From Anseranas semipalmata (taxonomy: Eukaryota > Chordata > Aves > Anseriformes > Anseranatidae), in contig VXAA01006068.1 of the NCBI GenBank assembly GCA_013399115.1, forward strand, positions 13,382 through 77,381: a stretch of 64,000 nucleotides of DNA, written 5' to 3'. The notes under the pieces are model-generated. The model was given only the letters and a program-made list of their open reading frames with translations, did not search any database and was not told where the DNA came from. Positions 35,835 to 48,080 of the stretch are shown piece by piece (the stretch's first letter is position 1; each line of letters opens with the position of its first letter). The position numbers and the translations under genes were made by a program.

Positions 35835-38528
35835 ACGCCAATAGAAATTCTTGAGCTCTGTTCAAACACAAATGCTATTGCATTCAAGCCCGGTTTTCAT
35901 AAGCTGCAGGGAATGTTCTGAATAACATGTTTATCTTTGAGAGAGCTTTGCATCTTTCTGGCCCTCTGGAGTTACTGTATTAGGGAGTATGTATTTGACT
36001 ACATTAAGATTGGTGGATTCTATCAGGGCAGTGGAGCTGCTTGATGTTTGCACAGTGTCAGGTGGTATTGAGGGGCATTATTGGCATAGCTAGCGTTCAT
36101 AGAAGATAAATTTCTCAAAGACGTTCTTCAAATGCAAAGATTTACAGAGGGCAGGTGAGATCATGCTGGTTCTCGTTTTGGTTTTGTTTTTTCCCCAATT
36201 TTTTGTTGAGGAATCTGTTTTTAGAGATATGCAACTCTTGCTGCATAAGATAAAAAACGCACATATTTAACTAAAACATTTATTGTTTGTTTTTTTTTTG
36301 CCACATGTGTGAAGAGGTTTGCTAGAAAAGCAGGACTTCCATGATCATGTGATTCTCAGAGGGAGAACACATCTGAAGAGCTAAGAGGGCTTACTAGAAC
36401 TGGTTTCAAGGTCCAGGGTTGTTGTTATAAGTTATGCAGTATGTACTAAAATCCATGCTTCAAAGAAACGCTTTCAGTAATACTGATTTGGAAGTGTTTT
36501 TTAATGGTTGCTATTTCTAGAGTTGGAAAGCTTTCTCTTTTAAAAAGGAAAATGCAGAAAATGCCTAATAAGACAATGACTTTTGTTGTTGATCCTAGCA
36601 TATGTGCTAATAAGTATCCAGCACATAAAACTATTTCTCCAAATGTTCATTACAGCATTGTCATTTAAATTTTGATCTAAATGTTGTCAGTTTTGTAGCC
36701 TATCTGTGAGCACCATCAATATGAGTTGTCATTAAAGTGCAATCTTTGTAACAAACTTTCATATTCTGTCATATGAATAGGTGGCATAGCCAATACAAAA
36801 ATGAGAACTAAAAGCAGATCTAGAAAAAGAAAGGTTAAAGCACCTGCTCCCTTTTCTTAGTTTAGTGTTCCTTCTGGTCTGTATTTTTACTTGGATAAAT
36901 GGTAAGTGGATAATCATACTGAGATTCTTGAAAACAAGCAGATCTTTTCTCTGAGTGTCAGAAAGGCCAATTAATTGTTACTATCTGATATTAAAGAGTT
37001 GATGTAGTCCTGCATATGTATGATACCTATGTATAAGTTAAGTATTTTTCATGAATTTGTCTCTGCTCTTGTATCTTTATAAAGATTCCATGACTGTTGC
37101 ATTTCTCTGTCATGCTTTAAATATAAGAAATGCAATCATTATAAGCTGAAATTTCTTTTGTAAGTAGTGAAAAGCATTTGAATAAAGCCAGATGCCTGAA
37201 GGAGGGTTCTCATAAAAAAGCTCACTGTAAAGTTGGGAGACTACTAAGCATGTCTTTGGACTCGATCTTAAAATCTCTGGGAGAACCCTAGAGGAATATA
37301 CATTTTGTTGAATACTAAAACACCTGTAAGGAAAAAAGCCTTGCCTATATAATCCCTGGCTGTCAGTAGAATATGACAACACACAACAACTGAGAAGACC
37401 TGTTGGCAAATAGGACAGAGAAAAAAAAATAAAATAGTAGCAAATGAATTGTAGTCAACACTGTGAAGAACTCATGAAAAGTTTGACTTACTTTACATTC
37501 CTTACTACTACCATGGTAGTTGTGCAAAATAGTGAGAAAGATAAATACAGGATAGAAATCAGTAACACAAAAAACAGTAATGAAATTATTAGTGTTTGTT
37601 TTTTGTCTAATCTCTTTATCTATATTTATATAGAAATATATATGAGAAAGTATATTATAATATAATCTCTTATATAGTAAAAAGTATAATAATATATTAC
37701 GTAGCTATATATACGTGTGTGTATGCACACTGCTTGTACATAAATACACAGCATGCATTTTCAGTTATTCATTTTTCTGAGTTTAGGTAAAAGCAGAGAA
37801 ATTTTGAAATTGGTAATGAAAATGAGACAAAATTCTCAATTTGACAAGAGTCAGGAGGACTGAGAATGTGTTGAGGGACCATGAGAGGAAAAAAAAATTG
37901 CGGGTAGAGAAAATTCTTTCGTAATGTGAGAACAGGAGGCCTTTAATTCTGAAAAACAATACTTTTAAAGTCTATAGAAGGGAAATATATTTAACACTAC
38001 ATAAACATAACATCTAGAATTTGCTTCTTAGGAGATCTTGAAGTTTAAAAGCCTAGTGGGATTTAAAGACTTAAGAATTCATATGAACGCCCTTCTTTCA
38101 TAAGCCAGCTACTTGAGAGTAACAAATAGCCTTTGTAGTCTCTCTGCCACTAGATTTAGTTGCGTGTTCTTTGAAATAGCTTGTGCTATTCACTATCAAA
38201 TATCTGGATTAGGGGTCACTGAAGGGACAATTTCCCTATTCTGAAAGCATTTTGGCTTCATGCAAAAACGATTCTATACTCAGAATATCTAGCTTTCTCA
38301 GAAATTGTAGACATTTTAAACGTAAATTGAGGCATTTCATTGGTGGTTATGGATGATATGCTTTGAGTAAATGCAAAAGGAAATTGGAAATGTTCAGCAA
38401 ATTACTACTTATGATCTTGATTGTGCTTAATAAGCAGCTACTCTAATTGTGCATCTATATCATATGTAGAAATAAGCATTCAGGTGCTGTTTTAAGATGT
38501 AAATGTGTAAGATCTTGTGTTCATACAG
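35835..38528 (+). other. CERK: CERK intron 1, 3' part
   Basis: AT-rich intronic sequence ending in the exon 2 acceptor (TCATACAG at 38521-38528). An alternating-AT-rich patch lies at about 37617-37730. No other exon is recognised. Confidence 0.6.
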
Positions 38529-38642
38529 AAAACTGTTTTGTACCAACCTCTGAGATCATTGCTGTAGAAGAAACTGATCTGAACAAGAAACAGCGTAATA
38601 CTGGCAAATGGCAGAAAATGGCAAAGCCACATGCTTTCACAG
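38529..38642 (+). CDS. CERK: Ceramide kinase exon 2 (N-terminal PH domain)
   Basis: This 114-base exon encodes the start of the visible part of CERK, including SEIIAVEETD and GKWQKM, which match human ceramide kinase closely. In the enzyme this is within the N-terminal PH domain, which helps bind phosphoinositides and place the kinase on Golgi and plasma membranes. The acceptor is TTGTGTTCATACAG and the donor is ACAG|GTAAGG. The exon enters at codon position 2 and leaves at phase 1, so exon 1 must end with one base of a split codon. The frame is open upstream through the acceptor (an ATG exists at 38447), but that upstream sequence is intronic by homology. Confidence 0.95.
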
Positions 38643-39695
38643 GTAAGGCCTTTCATAGTCTCGGGATGCATGTGCTAATTACTTTGGAGATATTTTAGGG
38701 CAGACTGAAAAGGAATCTTCAGAGTGAATATTATTTTTAACAGAAATAATGTGTATAAAAAAAAAAAAATCTTCCAGTATACATAAAGGCCCTTAGTTTG
38801 GAAAACTAAACCCTTCCTTTAAGAACACATGCTATGTTTGGTTATGTAATGAAGTGCTAGCTAATGTCTTGCATTGCTGCTGCTAAATGAATCTGCAATA
38901 GGATGCCTGCTTTATACTACTTGACTAGAAAATAAGAAGAAAGGCTGGAAAAATGAGCCCTAAATGTTTCTGTGGTTTTTTTTTTAATTATCCCTAACCA
39001 TCAGAATGTTTGCATGTAAATGTTCTTTGTGTTACTGACTGCATTCATAAGACAAAGTGCCAAAAAATGTTCTGATTGTTTTGGGGAAACAGTAGTAACT
39101 TCTGTGCTGCAAAGCTGGGGCAAATGTGATTGCTCCCATTCAAAGGTTTATATTGTAGAGTACTTTCATGACATTCAGTCCTTCAGTTGTAATGATTGAC
39201 GATGCTATAGATGGAAAAGTAAGAGTGTTTTGTTCTCACCAACCTAGTTCTTAATGTACAAGAAAATTTATTTTTTTCTCAAATTTCAGCTTTATGAAAT
39301 TAAATTCACCCTGTTTTGTTGCTACATGGGAGCTAATATGAGGATTTGGCTTATCATCTTAAGCTTATGGCCTTTTATATCATGTAGATATTGCAGATTT
39401 TGATATGGGTAAAATAATCTATATAAGCTCAACTTTTGTATGTTTATAATCGATTTATGTAGAATGGAATGCATTGGGTTTAAAAAGTGTTCATGTTTGG
39501 GTATCTGCTCATTTCTACTGTTTACACTCAAAATCCTTCTTTCATTTGCAGAAATATGTACTGGGGGTTAGTTACCACTTCTTTACAAAGGCATATATTT
39601 CAGAGGTCTATTTGAAATGCATTTGTCATTTCACCAAACAGTGTCATTGTGGCTCTTCTTTTTTTATTATTTTTTAATTTATTTTTTTTTTATAG
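38643..39695 (+). other. CERK: CERK intron 2
   Basis: A 1,053-base intron with donor GTAAGG and acceptor TTTTTTTTTATAG. It has an A run near 38757 and a T-rich 3' end. No repeat element is recognised. Confidence 0.9.
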
Positions 39696-39818
39696 TGTAT
39701 TATGTGAAAAAAGCCCGAAATCACCGCTGGCGGTGCAGAGATGTGACATTTTGGTGTGTTGATGAGCATTTGTGTAACCAGTGGACGCAGGCACTGAAAG
39801 AATTACTTGAAATGCAGA
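39696..39818 (+). CDS. CERK: Ceramide kinase exon 3 (PH domain, C-terminal half)
   Basis: This 123-base exon encodes VYYVKKARNHRW, then DVTFWC and QWTQALKELLEMQ. It corresponds to the last strands and the C-terminal helix of the PH domain; the human protein has VTFWC at the same place. It starts with TG completing a Val codon from exon 2, and ends in phase 1 before the donor GTAAGT. An open frame runs upstream into the T-rich acceptor, which is chance. Confidence 0.95.
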
Positions 39819-40379
39819 GTAAGTTCAAGTGAAGCACTAACATTTGCAACATCATTTGATAGGCATGTATGTCAGTTAAGATTGTTTTGACATCTTTAAT
39901 ATCTTTTTTTGAACTCTTAAGACTAGCTTCTGCACAAAAGGTGAGGGAGGTGGGGTATCTTCTTGTCACTCTTTGCATCTTGCTGTACTTACATCAGTAA
40001 GCTGTACTAAGTATTTAATCAGGACTATGGGTGTCTTATACCTTTTGCCCGGATGTAAATTATTATTGCAAAATAGGGACACATTTGAAGCTTAGCAGAT
40101 GTTTTAAAAGGTTCTAGCTTTGGAGAAAGTAAAGAGTAGATGTAAGCTCAGAAATCTGAGGTACTCTAGAGATCAGAGGACAAGGATTGTAGTAATTGTA
40201 AGGCTTGTGGGTGGCTTTTTGTGCTTGCCTGTCCCATATCCACTCACTCTCATTAACACTGTACCTTGTACAGTCAGACTTCCAAGTAATAAGTTCTGGA
40301 ACTCCAGGGCATCTACTTTTTGGAAGGCTAAATGTAGTTTTGCCTTTGTTCCTGATAGAGATAACTTGATAGATGTCAG

Positions 40380-40720
40380 GGAGCAGCAGGAGCAGGACAG
40401 CTCCATGACAGAAGGCAAGTCAAGGGTGACAACAGCACAGGCAGTGCCCTCACTGGCCAGGGTGCAGTTCCCCTGGATCAGAGCAAGATGGGGATAGCAG
40501 CAGGTCCCATTTACAGCCCAGACAAGACAAAGTAATTGAGTCCATCCAGGGAGGCCAGACAGGAGCAGCAGGAGGTGGGGCTGGAGGCAGGACTGGAGAC
40601 AAGCTACCTATAACATAGGCCTGAGCTCCATCTGAGAGAGAGACGGAGAAGGGACTGGAGACAGGTACACCTACAACATGACTCAGGCAAGGACTTAAGG
40701 CTCACAGCCTAAAAATAGAT
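40380..40720 (+). repeat. GC-richer stretch with diverged internal duplication, unclassified
   Basis: This part of intron 3 is compositionally unlike its surroundings (rich in AGCAGGAG and GGAGGC words). It contains two related segments about 62 bases apart, at 40590-40616 and 40652-40679, both starting GGACTGGAGACA and ending in CTAYAACAT. It could be a fragment of an LTR or a LINE 5' region. I cannot name the family. Confidence 0.4.
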
Positions 40721-41540
40721 ATTTAACGAAAAATGTTCCTTTGAACAGGCATTGGAAGCATGCATCTTACTAGTTTTTTCTTTGGTATATGTTATACATG
40801 AGGTATGCCTTCCAATAAAATCTTTTAAGAAATGGGTTTTGTGTACTTGCTCACTGCATCTGTGGCCTGGTCAGTCATCTCCGAGTACAAATGTTCATTC
40901 TATAGGTAACAAACTATTTCAGAAAAGGTAACGGGTTCTCAGAGAGGATGCTGCTTTGGGTGTGCGGTAGCTTTAAACCATTCAAACACTCTATCTTGGG
41001 TGAATTTACTATTTAGGTGTGTTGATCTAATAATTCTGTTTTTTTCTTTTAAAGTAACGATTTAGAATGTTGTCTGAGGAAGTGCAAATGTTATTAACAG
41101 ATATATGTTATATTTAAAAAAAAAAAAAAGGAAGGGTCTGTTGGTGTAGCAAACATTACCGTTTTGAGTATCTATTGATACAGAGATATAATAATTGTTT
41201 TCATTGCCACCACCAATGTAAATCCATAACTATTTGAACAAACTTGAAATAGTAATCCGAAGGTCTTCTCTGAGGAGAAGGGATTACATATATAGGGCAA
41301 ACTCTTGCTGTGCAGCATGTGTTTTTGTGAGGTAGTCTCATTGCTTCTTTATAATGCAAAGCAAATTCACTTTAAATATGTTACCAAAGCAGGAACACTT
41401 TTTAAAGTAATGTAAAAGTATTTGTATGTATGCCTCACATAGAAGCGCCTTTCCTCCTTATGCGCTTGGATGTTTTCATGCTGTATGCCTGTGATACTAA
41501 TATCCTGTAGTGGGAATGTTCTATGAGAATGTGAGACTAG

Positions 41541-41650
41541 CCACATGGAGTCAGACAAAAGGTCCATATTGGCAAATAGCCTGTAAGAGCAGAGTGAAAC
41601 CTACATCCTCTGCACAGTAGCCCAGCTTCCAGAAATCTGTCTTACAGCCT
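41541..41650 (+). repeat. Possible ancient L3/CR1-like interspersed repeat relic
   Basis: The phrase GGAGTCAGACAAAAGGTCCA followed by TATTGGCAAATAGCCTGT resembles a widespread amniote repeat with a CTGGGTCAGACCAAAGGTCC core. Resemblance is from memory and the match is short and diverged, so the family name is tentative. Confidence 0.35.
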
Positions 41651-42066
41651 CTGGCTCAGGTAGTTTGTATACACTCGGAATGATTTTTCTCCCATGAGTT
41701 TTCTTGTGTGTGTGTTTAATTCTTTGTAATTCAACTTGTGAAACTACAGTGTGAGGCAAAAATCCAGACTTCAGTGATATATTATGTGCTTATTCTTTGT
41801 TTTAAGTTTTCTACCTAGTCATATCATTTGATGCACTATGGTTCTGCTGGTATGAAAAAAAAAAAATCAACATTACTGATCCTGAATTTCACCTGCTATC
41901 TTATTACCCGTTCACTCAATACTGTCAGTATGTTTCGTATAATAAACAGGGTAGAAGGAGCAGGTTGTGTTCACTTTGATGTTTTCTGATTTGTTTTTGC
42001 ATAGCTTGTCGAATTTTGTTTTGTGTTTAAAAAAAAATTAGTATCGTAATTTTTACCTTACTGCAG

Positions 42067-42192
42067 AGTGTAGACCAAAGCAATTGCTTGTGTATATTAA
42101 TCCATATGGAGGAAAACGACAAGGGAAGAGGATTTATGAACAGAAAGTTGCTCCACTCTTCAGTCTGGCTTCTATCTCCACTGATGTTGTTA
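42067..42192 (+). CDS. CERK: Ceramide kinase exon 4 (start of catalytic domain, NPYGG motif)
   Basis: This 126-base exon begins the diacylglycerol-kinase-type catalytic domain. It encodes RPKQLLVYINPYGGKRQGK, in which NPYGG is the glycine-rich nucleotide-binding loop (NPFGG in human CERK), followed by RIYEQKVAPLF and SISTDVV. The acceptor is CTGCAG and the donor GTGAGT. It enters at phase 1 (A+AG gives Lys) and leaves at phase 1 (A+TA gives Ile). No disabling change is visible. Confidence 0.97.
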
Positions 42193-42703
42193 GTGAGTAA
42201 TGAATATTTTAGTATCTTAATAAACACCATACCAATTCTTCTGAGTAGCTTAAGTTCTTTCTATTATTTACCTTTTCTTACTAAGTAAATGAAACTAAAT
42301 GGTAGAGAGGGAACATTTTCTAGTTAAAGCATAAGTAGCCAGATAAATGATGACTTTATGTCAATTTTCTGCTTACTAGGTAAAACTTTGTAAGCTTGGG
42401 TACTTCTGAGCTATTTGGTCTCTTCATTTATAAAATATTGTGTTTTTTCTCTCTTTCAATTTTACTGTTTAAAAACAATTGTTCACTTGCACAATTTTTA
42501 GTGAAATATTTTTCTGTATATACCATAGTGCATATCTCTTTTAATTCTTCATTGGCATAAAATCATTTGAAGCACTTTTCATGGGCAAGCTGTTTTTATG
42601 GTCATACTGGCAATAGAATTGTGGTTATTAATAAATTAATAACAGTTTTAACAATCATATATCTTTTTATAACAGTAATTTTTATGTGCCTATTTTTTCA
42701 TAG
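42193..42703 (+). other. CERK: CERK intron 4
   Basis: A short 511-base AT-rich intron with donor GTGAGT and acceptor TTTTTTCATAG. No repeat seen. Confidence 0.92.
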
Positions 42704-42767
42704 TAACTGAACATGCTAACCATGCTAAGGACAGCTTATTGGAAGTTAATATTAATAAATATGATGG
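42704..42767 (+). CDS. CERK: Ceramide kinase exon 5 (catalytic domain)
   Basis: The smallest visible exon, 64 bases, encoding ITEHANHAKDSLLEVNINKY and then DG. Human CERK has TEHANQAKE at the same position. It links the nucleotide loop in exon 4 to the GGDG motif in exon 6. It leaves at phase 2 (GG), completed by T of exon 6 to give Gly. Donor GTAAGT. Confidence 0.95.
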
Positions 42768-43531
42768 GTAAGTAACTTTATTTGCTTTTTTTTTTCCCCT
42801 CACTGATCTATTCTGTCTGTTGTTGTCTCTAACTTAAAATAGTAGCATTCATTGATGATATGTTTACTGCAACAGTTGGAAGACTGGGACATGTTCCTTT
42901 CTGTACAAGTATATCCATATTTAGGAATATGGAAACTGAAAAAAACTGAACTGTTTCAGTAAACCTGTTTAACACACAATATATTCAAGTGTAGTATAAT
43001 GATGTTCACATGAGATTTGTGTGCAGAAGATCAATGTAAGATTACTTTTGCTGACCCAGAAGTTGAGTATTCCGTGACAGCTTGAAAGATATCCTGAAGT
43101 GTTTTGTAGTATAGGTGATCTTGACACACAAGTCTAAAAAACTGTATTAGTGGTGTTCTGCCTGTGTGTAAAATCATGCACAATCAGAAATGTTTCAGAT
43201 AGTTTCTCCTACCAAGTGCAAATAACTGCTACATGATTTGGCTTTATTTTTTTCCACCTGTATTTGTTCTGTTTGTGAAATTACTGGTTTAATAGAAGAC
43301 CTAGCTGAACAGTAAAATTGCATTCCCTTATTAAATCTGCTGTAGAAACAGAATATTTTTAATGAATAAACTAATCATCCCAGTTCTGTTTCATGACATG
43401 AAATGAGTTACATGACTGTCAAATCATGAAAATGTATGCAGAACCTGTGCAAATAAACTCTCATAACTACAGTATTTTAAAATTATATCTTACTATGCCT
43501 GTAGACAGGTACTTTTAAGCTGGTAAATTGC

Positions 43532-43558
<27 letters not shown>
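43532..43558 (+). repeat. Poly-A run of 27
   Basis: Uninterrupted A run in intron 5, followed within 20 bases by another A-rich tract (43576-43590) and an ambiguous base at 43597, so this patch is probably imperfectly assembled. Confidence 0.95.
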
Positions 43559-43563
<5 letters not shown>

Positions 43564-43705
43564 AATTTAAAAAAGGAAAAAAAAAAAAAATCCTCGNATT
43601 TACAAGAGTACTCTGAAAATGTATATGCATGGTATAAATCAAGTGAAGGCATAATGTTGACAAATTGCGATAGTAAGAAACTAAATTCAGACTGAGTTCC
43701 TAGGC

Positions 43706-43735
43706 TTTAAAGCAGGTTCCTAGACCTGCTTTAAA
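43706..43735 (+). other. Perfect 12-bp inverted repeat (hairpin) in CERK intron 5
   Basis: TTTAAAGCAGGT at 43706-43717 is the exact reverse complement of ACCTGCTTTAAA at 43724-43735, separated by a 6-base TCCTAG loop. No function is known to me; the stem is too short for a typical microRNA precursor. Confidence 0.8.
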
Positions 43736-45732
43736 ATGAGTTTACTTTATGTAATCTGTTTTGACCATATTGGCATTTTTCTTAATTTCGCAGATGTGCA
43801 AGGAAGATAACCTAGGAAAAACTACTTAAGATTTTTTTCCTTTTCATTTGACTTAAGTGATTTCAAGTACATAATATTGCAGGTTGGTGGAATTCCAATA
43901 CAGAGTAGGAAAGAGAACTAAGCAAGCCGATGTCTAGAATTGGCTATGTAAGAAGTGGTGCCCAAAGTGGTAATCGTTCTGTCCTGCAGGGTTTGTCAGA
44001 GACTATCAAAACAAGCTACTCTCGTGTGAGATTCAAGAACTTGTAGAAGAACTTGTTAGTGTAGATGGGAGGATTCCATCTCTACTATAATGTTTTAGTC
44101 TTTGCCTTTATAGATTTAGTCTAGTAAAGTATTGAGGTGTAGTACAACATGAAACTTCTGACGCTTTATATTGATGTAAATTATATATGTCATTGCAAGC
44201 TATGCATATTTATGTTCTCATTAAGACCACTTACCATGTCATCAGAAAAATAAAACTAAGTATTTTTCAGGAGGTTCAGAAAAATAAATTGTTAAACAGA
44301 AGTTGGGATTTTGGGGGAAAGGAGGTAGACTATTTAGGAAACGTAACATTGAAGTGGGAAGACAGGCAGAGAATCCTCGTCTTTCTAAAAAAAAAAAAAA
44401 GATTAATTCTCTAGCTTAAAAACAAAAACATGTGCAACAAAACAAAAACATACACAACAAAACACCCCACTTAATCTCTCCATGCAATATATATATATGG
44501 AACTGCAGAAGTTGGATGTTCTAGGAAGTTTAGGAATAAGAGGAATAACCTGGAGCTTAACAATGACCTTAAGATAGCATGGTGAGTTGTTAAGTTCTAA
44601 ACAGAGGTGATTCTACCATCTGGGGCTATGTGCCAGAATTAAAAGGAGGAGATGAGCCTTCCCATTCCCAAAGATGACTTTTAAAACACGATAGAATCCT
44701 TTCCTAGCAACTTGCTTTTACAACAAGTGGCAGTGACCAGTTGTAGTGGTACCTGAAACATTTTTGACAGATTCAGACAATCTCTAGTGTAGAATTATTT
44801 ATTTTAAGGTTTTATAAATCTCTTCCTGGTAGTTCCAGTTTAAATCTTGTTTTGGTGGGGGTTGTTTTTGCTTTCTCTAAGATGACTGAGATGAACGGTT
44901 GACCAGAGAAGTGCATCTTTTTAGAATCTCAGGATTCTTCCATTCCCAGACTGGGCCTGAATGGCAGGTAGCTTGAGAACTGCAAGCTGTCTTTCTAAGC
45001 CTGACTTTTGACCATTGCATATAAGTATGTTTCTGTGGTGAACGATGACGTTAGGAAGCAGTTCTTTTACTAATTTTGAAACAGCGAATCATGTGGTGAA
45101 ATGGAAGATTGAAAAAAAAATGTTTGGATCACATTAAATGTATGCCTCTCTTCAAGTTTAGTTGACTCTTCTCTTCTCACATACAAGAAAAGCTTCTTTG
45201 GATTCCTACATCTAATTGTTATTCACCTGTCCTCTTAAGTCACTTCTGATATGTGACTTTTCCTTCATTCAGTAATGAGATTCTTCATTTAATCTACAGA
45301 TTCCCAATTTGGGAAAGCCGTGCTTGCAATTTGGGAAGTAGATACAGGATTCTTAAGAATAATCGCTTCCTTACCTTCCAAGTGTATGTGCTCGAGGCAG
45401 ATTGTTTAAACCTGTTGTGTGTATTTCCTGTTTGTTCTTCCCATTTCTCCTGATAAGAATTTCCTGTGGTGAATGTACTGATCTAATAGCTTGGTGGTAG
45501 AGCAGCTTCCCCTTGCAGATGGTTACTTAAAGTAACCAACATAGTTAGAATATAGCAGATTCTTGTACATTGCTATGCAGAACAACTACAACATGCTGTA
45601 ATATTGTAGAAATGACTGTGTTTAGAATAATTCTGATACGGATAAGGATGATAATGATTCATACATATGCCTGTTGCGCAAGCATATGTAAAACTGTTTC
45701 AGTTTTTTTTTTCTTCTAGTTTTTGAATTAGT

Positions 45733-45772
45733 TCACAGAATTGCAGAAAGGTTGAGGTTGGAAGGGACCATA
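45733..45772 (-). mobile_element. CR1 LINE 3' end stub, minus strand
   Basis: About 40 bases match the reversed 3' tail of CR1: TCACAGAATTGCAGAAAGG followed by TTGAGGTTGGAAGGGACCA. It is only the terminal non-coding tail, in intron 5, antisense to CERK. Confidence 0.8.
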
Positions 45773-47450
45773 GTTCTTTTAAAACTCATTTGTTTCGTGG
45801 ACTTGCTACTTCTGAAGTCCTTTAGCATATGTATTTTACTGTTATTATCTGTCTAACAAGTGAAATGCTAGTCCATTAGAAAAATAAACCCAAAAGGTAA
45901 GAAACATTCTGGGAAGATCTCTCTTACAGTAGTCCTTCACTAGGGGCCTTCGCACATACGCCTCACACATTGATCATCATCTGATGTTTGCAATGAATTT
46001 GGTCATGCTAATTTTGTGTCTTTGAATTTTTTCATTTCTCAATATTTACCTTTGGTAGGAATAGAAATTCATATTATTCTATCATTTCTGAGTCTGAATA
46101 TACAATTTGTTACAAATAGAACACTACTTACACAACACAGACCTCAAACTGAGGTGGAAATTTTTGTCCACTTCCTCTCTTTCTGAGGGGCTGCACAGGA
46201 ACATGAGAAAGGTTACTGAAGTTGAGGAATAATGTAGTTTATCTTTGAGAAGATAAATTCATTATAAAGATGAAAAACAAAACCCATCTCCCTTCTTTCA
46301 CACTCTCTTAGGTCTCGACTTAGAGCTGGACAGTATAGTTTATAAGTCTGTCTTCTCTATTAATGGAAAAAAAAAAGATCGTTTTTTTCACAATAAGGGA
46401 ATCCTGAAAATACAATAGTAAAAAAATCTAAATCATCAATACTTAAAAACTAAATCAACTACTTGTCCTATGGGTTGAGTGCTCGTTCTGCAATATCTAT
46501 TGCTGACTGTGTGGAAGAGTAAGTGTTAGTTTATGCATTGGAAACGATTGCTATAGAAAACAGTAAATGTTCCGAATCGTGTATGCATAATTTTGGATTT
46601 GTCATGTGTTCCTTCAAAGTGTATTTGAATTATAGTCTTTTGGTTAAAGAATGTTTATGCTTTTAGAGTTCAGAGCGTTCATTTTATTATTGTGCATTTT
46701 ATTATTGTGCATGAAATGTATACTGCTGTAAAATAGTCTTTTACTTCCTAGTATTTGCTTGGGTGTGGACTCTGCTGAGCTTTAACATATTGAGGATCTG
46801 TGTAGCTGCTGCACCAGCTCTGACCTGAATTAATTTTGCAAACCAAAGTTTTGCTTCTGGTAACATTTAGAACTCTGTTTCATTATGAGTGGTTATGTAG
46901 ATATACATGACTTCTGTCTGTTTGGGCTATCAGCACGTTCAAAAGAGCATGCAAGCATGCATTTTTCTGTTTTTTGACTTTTATATAACATCCCTGCTAA
47001 ATGAATAGTGTAAAATAGCACAGTTCTGCCTGAAGCCACAAATATTAACTTACCTTTCCCTTTTTAGTAAAGGTACCTTGTTTCCATTTTGCTTACTTAG
47101 AAAGCTGTGTGTGCAGTCCTGTTCGGTGTTTTCCTTGTATAGTGATTTTCCACTGATACCTGTCTGTCTGCATACAGCAATAGAGGATAGAGAATTTTTT
47201 TTAGGTTGCATTCAACATTTTTCAAACATTACAGAACTGTCTAGGTGCATTTGTAGTTGTTTAGCTTGAATTTTTTTTTCTGCTTTTTGTTCAATGCCAC
47301 GTTGACTGTGGGCTATTATATTCCATAAAAAAAAAATGAAGGAGGAGAATAGAACAACTATTTTTGATGTGCAGTGCATGCCCTAAGTAGAACACTTTCC
47401 GTGTTGTTTATTGACTGTTAGTGTGCATTCTAATTTGTGTTTCCTGGCAG

Positions 47451-47596
47451 TGTTGTCTGTGTTGGTGGGGACGGCACGTTCAGTGAAGTGATGCATGGTC
47501 TCATTGGAAGAATGCAGAAGGACTCTGGCATAGACCAAAATAATCCCAAAGCACCGTTAGTCCAATGCAATATAAGGATTGGCATAATTCCTGCTG
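47451..47596 (+). CDS. CERK: Ceramide kinase exon 6 (GGDG motif)
   Basis: This 146-base exon encodes VVCVGGDGTFSEVMHGLIGR, carrying the GGDG signature of lipid kinases of the diacylglycerol kinase family (codons 47464-47475), then DSGIDQNNPKAPLVQ and RIGIIPAG. The GGDG segment contacts ATP in this family. Human CERK reads GGDGMF here and the bird copy GGDGTF. It starts with T completing Gly and ends in phase 1 with donor GTAAGA. Together with NPYGG in exon 4 it identifies a kinase of the CERK type and separates it from CERKL, which has GGDGSASEV. Confidence 0.98.
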
Positions 47597-48080
47597 GTAA
47601 GAAAGGGTTAACTTTCAGTTTACTTTATTCATTTCTTCTTGAAATTCCTTCTTCTTCATAACTTTTTGAAATTAGGCCTAAGTGTGAGATATGAGCAGTA
47701 GTATTAAATGAAGACACCTAACCAAAGCTGTTTGTATCCCAGTATAGTTAGCGATCATATGCAGTGCTATTTGGGAAGGATGCATTGTAAAGGAAGGGAA
47801 GCCTTAAATGTACAACTTTAGAATGTATTGTTTCTTTCTTTCTCTCTTTTTAATTTTGTGGCTTATTTTACGTTAATACAAGATAAGATGTTGGCAGTAA
47901 TGCCTGTGTTCATCTAAACACATTCATGAGTGAAATTTATTGAACATAGACTTACCTGGGGCGGGAAAAAGTGTGTTGTGTTTTTTGTTCTTTTTTTTTT
48001 TTTTTTTTCCCTCCAGTTCCAAATGCCCCAAAAATTTAGTTAGAATTGTAGTAAGACCTTCCCACTCTTCTGGCAACAGT

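Larger units (their letters stand above)
39819..42066 (+). other. CERK: CERK intron 3
   Basis: A 2,248-base intron, donor GTAAGT and acceptor ACCTTACTGCAG. It contains a locally GC- and purine-rich stretch at about 40380-40720 with an internal near-duplication, and a possible old repeat relic near 41540-41650, both listed separately. Confidence 0.9.
42768..47450 (+). other. CERK: CERK intron 5
   Basis: A 4,683-base intron. It holds a 27-base A run at 43532-43558, an ambiguous base (N) at 43597, a perfect 12-bp inverted repeat at 43706-43735, a short A/C-rich near-duplication at 44417-44463 and a CR1 3' stub at about 45733. The acceptor is GTGTTTCCTGGCAG. Confidence 0.85.

Noticed and set aside
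47437..47661. ATG at 47437 as an alternative start of a short CERK-related protein
   Set aside because: The ATG lies in intronic sequence before the exon 6 acceptor, and the frame reads through the exon 6 donor into intron 6.
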